From an uncultured Porphyromonas sp. (GTDB lineage Bacteria; Bacteroidota; Bacteroidia; Bacteroidales; Porphyromonadaceae), in assembly GCA_900539765.1 (NCBI GenBank), contig UQDF01000036.1:1-22767 (forward strand): a stretch of 22,767 bases of DNA, written 5' to 3'. Below are positions 22,711-22,767 of this stretch, in pieces (position 1 is the first letter of the stretch; each line of letters starts with the position of its first letter). The translations under genes were made by a program, and so were the position numbers. Under the pieces are notes generated by a model. The model had not been told where the DNA came from. It worked only from the letters and a program-made list of their open reading frames with translations, and ran no database searches.

Positions 22711-22767
22711 ATTTGTCCTCTCCTGAAATAGTACACAGTTGGGAAGCCAACCCCAACAACTATGAAA

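Noticed and set aside
22762..22767. Start of a gene (ATGAAA) at the window end
   Set aside because: Only two codons are visible and no -7 box lies upstream; it cannot be judged.

Overview
The window reads as chromosomal housekeeping DNA of a Bacteroidales bacterium, most likely Porphyromonas. The P. asaccharolytica/P. uenonis side of the genus fits the fairly GC-rich codon use, but this is a judgement from sequence style and gene order, not a database match. Two features support the phylum. Most transcription units begin at a Bacteroidetes-type -7 box (TAnnTTTG), often with a TTG about 19-21 bases upstream, and ribosome binding sites are weak or absent. The gene neighbourhoods ftsX-DUF3098-uppP-truB-queA and ssb-gldE are also characteristic of Bacteroidetes. 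I see no insertion sequence, phage, CRISPR array or resistance gene.

Layout, left to right. (1) 65-6409 (+): a promoter and folded leader, then a compact run of ftsX, a DUF3098 membrane protein, uppP, truB, queA, folK, mnmE and a YgbA-like cysteine-rich protein. These join division and envelope genes (FtsX, UppP) to tRNA modification (TruB, QueA, MnmE) and folate synthesis (FolK). (2) 6410-7014: a mostly non-coding stretch with heptamer repeats and a 59-residue two-helix membrane protein that has its own promoter. (3) 7015-9508 (+): ssb, gldE and a phosphopantetheinyl transferase. (4) 9628-9855: a tRNA-Pro(TGG) with a textbook promoter and terminator. (5) 9871-13415 (+): intergenic tandem repeats, then a 3-hydroxyacyl-CoA dehydrogenase, ribonuclease Z and a polysaccharide flippase. 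(6) 13431-21038 (+): a promoter and hairpin leader, then an unrecognised probable RNA-binding protein, a DUF4837 lipoprotein, pdxA, an unrecognised membrane protein and a large AddA/RecB-type helicase-nuclease, with gaps of 0 to about 26 bases. (7) 21039-21340: an intergenic block ending in a bidirectional terminator. (8) 22610-21341 (-): rpsF-rpsR-rplI with a perfect promoter, converging on the helicase. (9) 22611-22767: a hairpin terminator on the + strand with no visible gene feeding it.

The best candidate for something undescribed is the 304-residue protein at 13555-14469. Its N-terminus looks like a small Sm/Hfq-type beta barrel, an acidic linker follows, and a cold-shock-like domain lies near the C-terminus. 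Its transcript should start almost exactly at a 50-base hairpin. It could be an RNA chaperone that controls its own leader; this is inference. Other points worth a second look are the SSB that lacks the acidic C-terminal tip, the cysteine-rich YgbA-like protein, folded leaders at three predicted transcript starts, a C8 tract inside the phosphopantetheinyl transferase, and small families of intergenic repeats.
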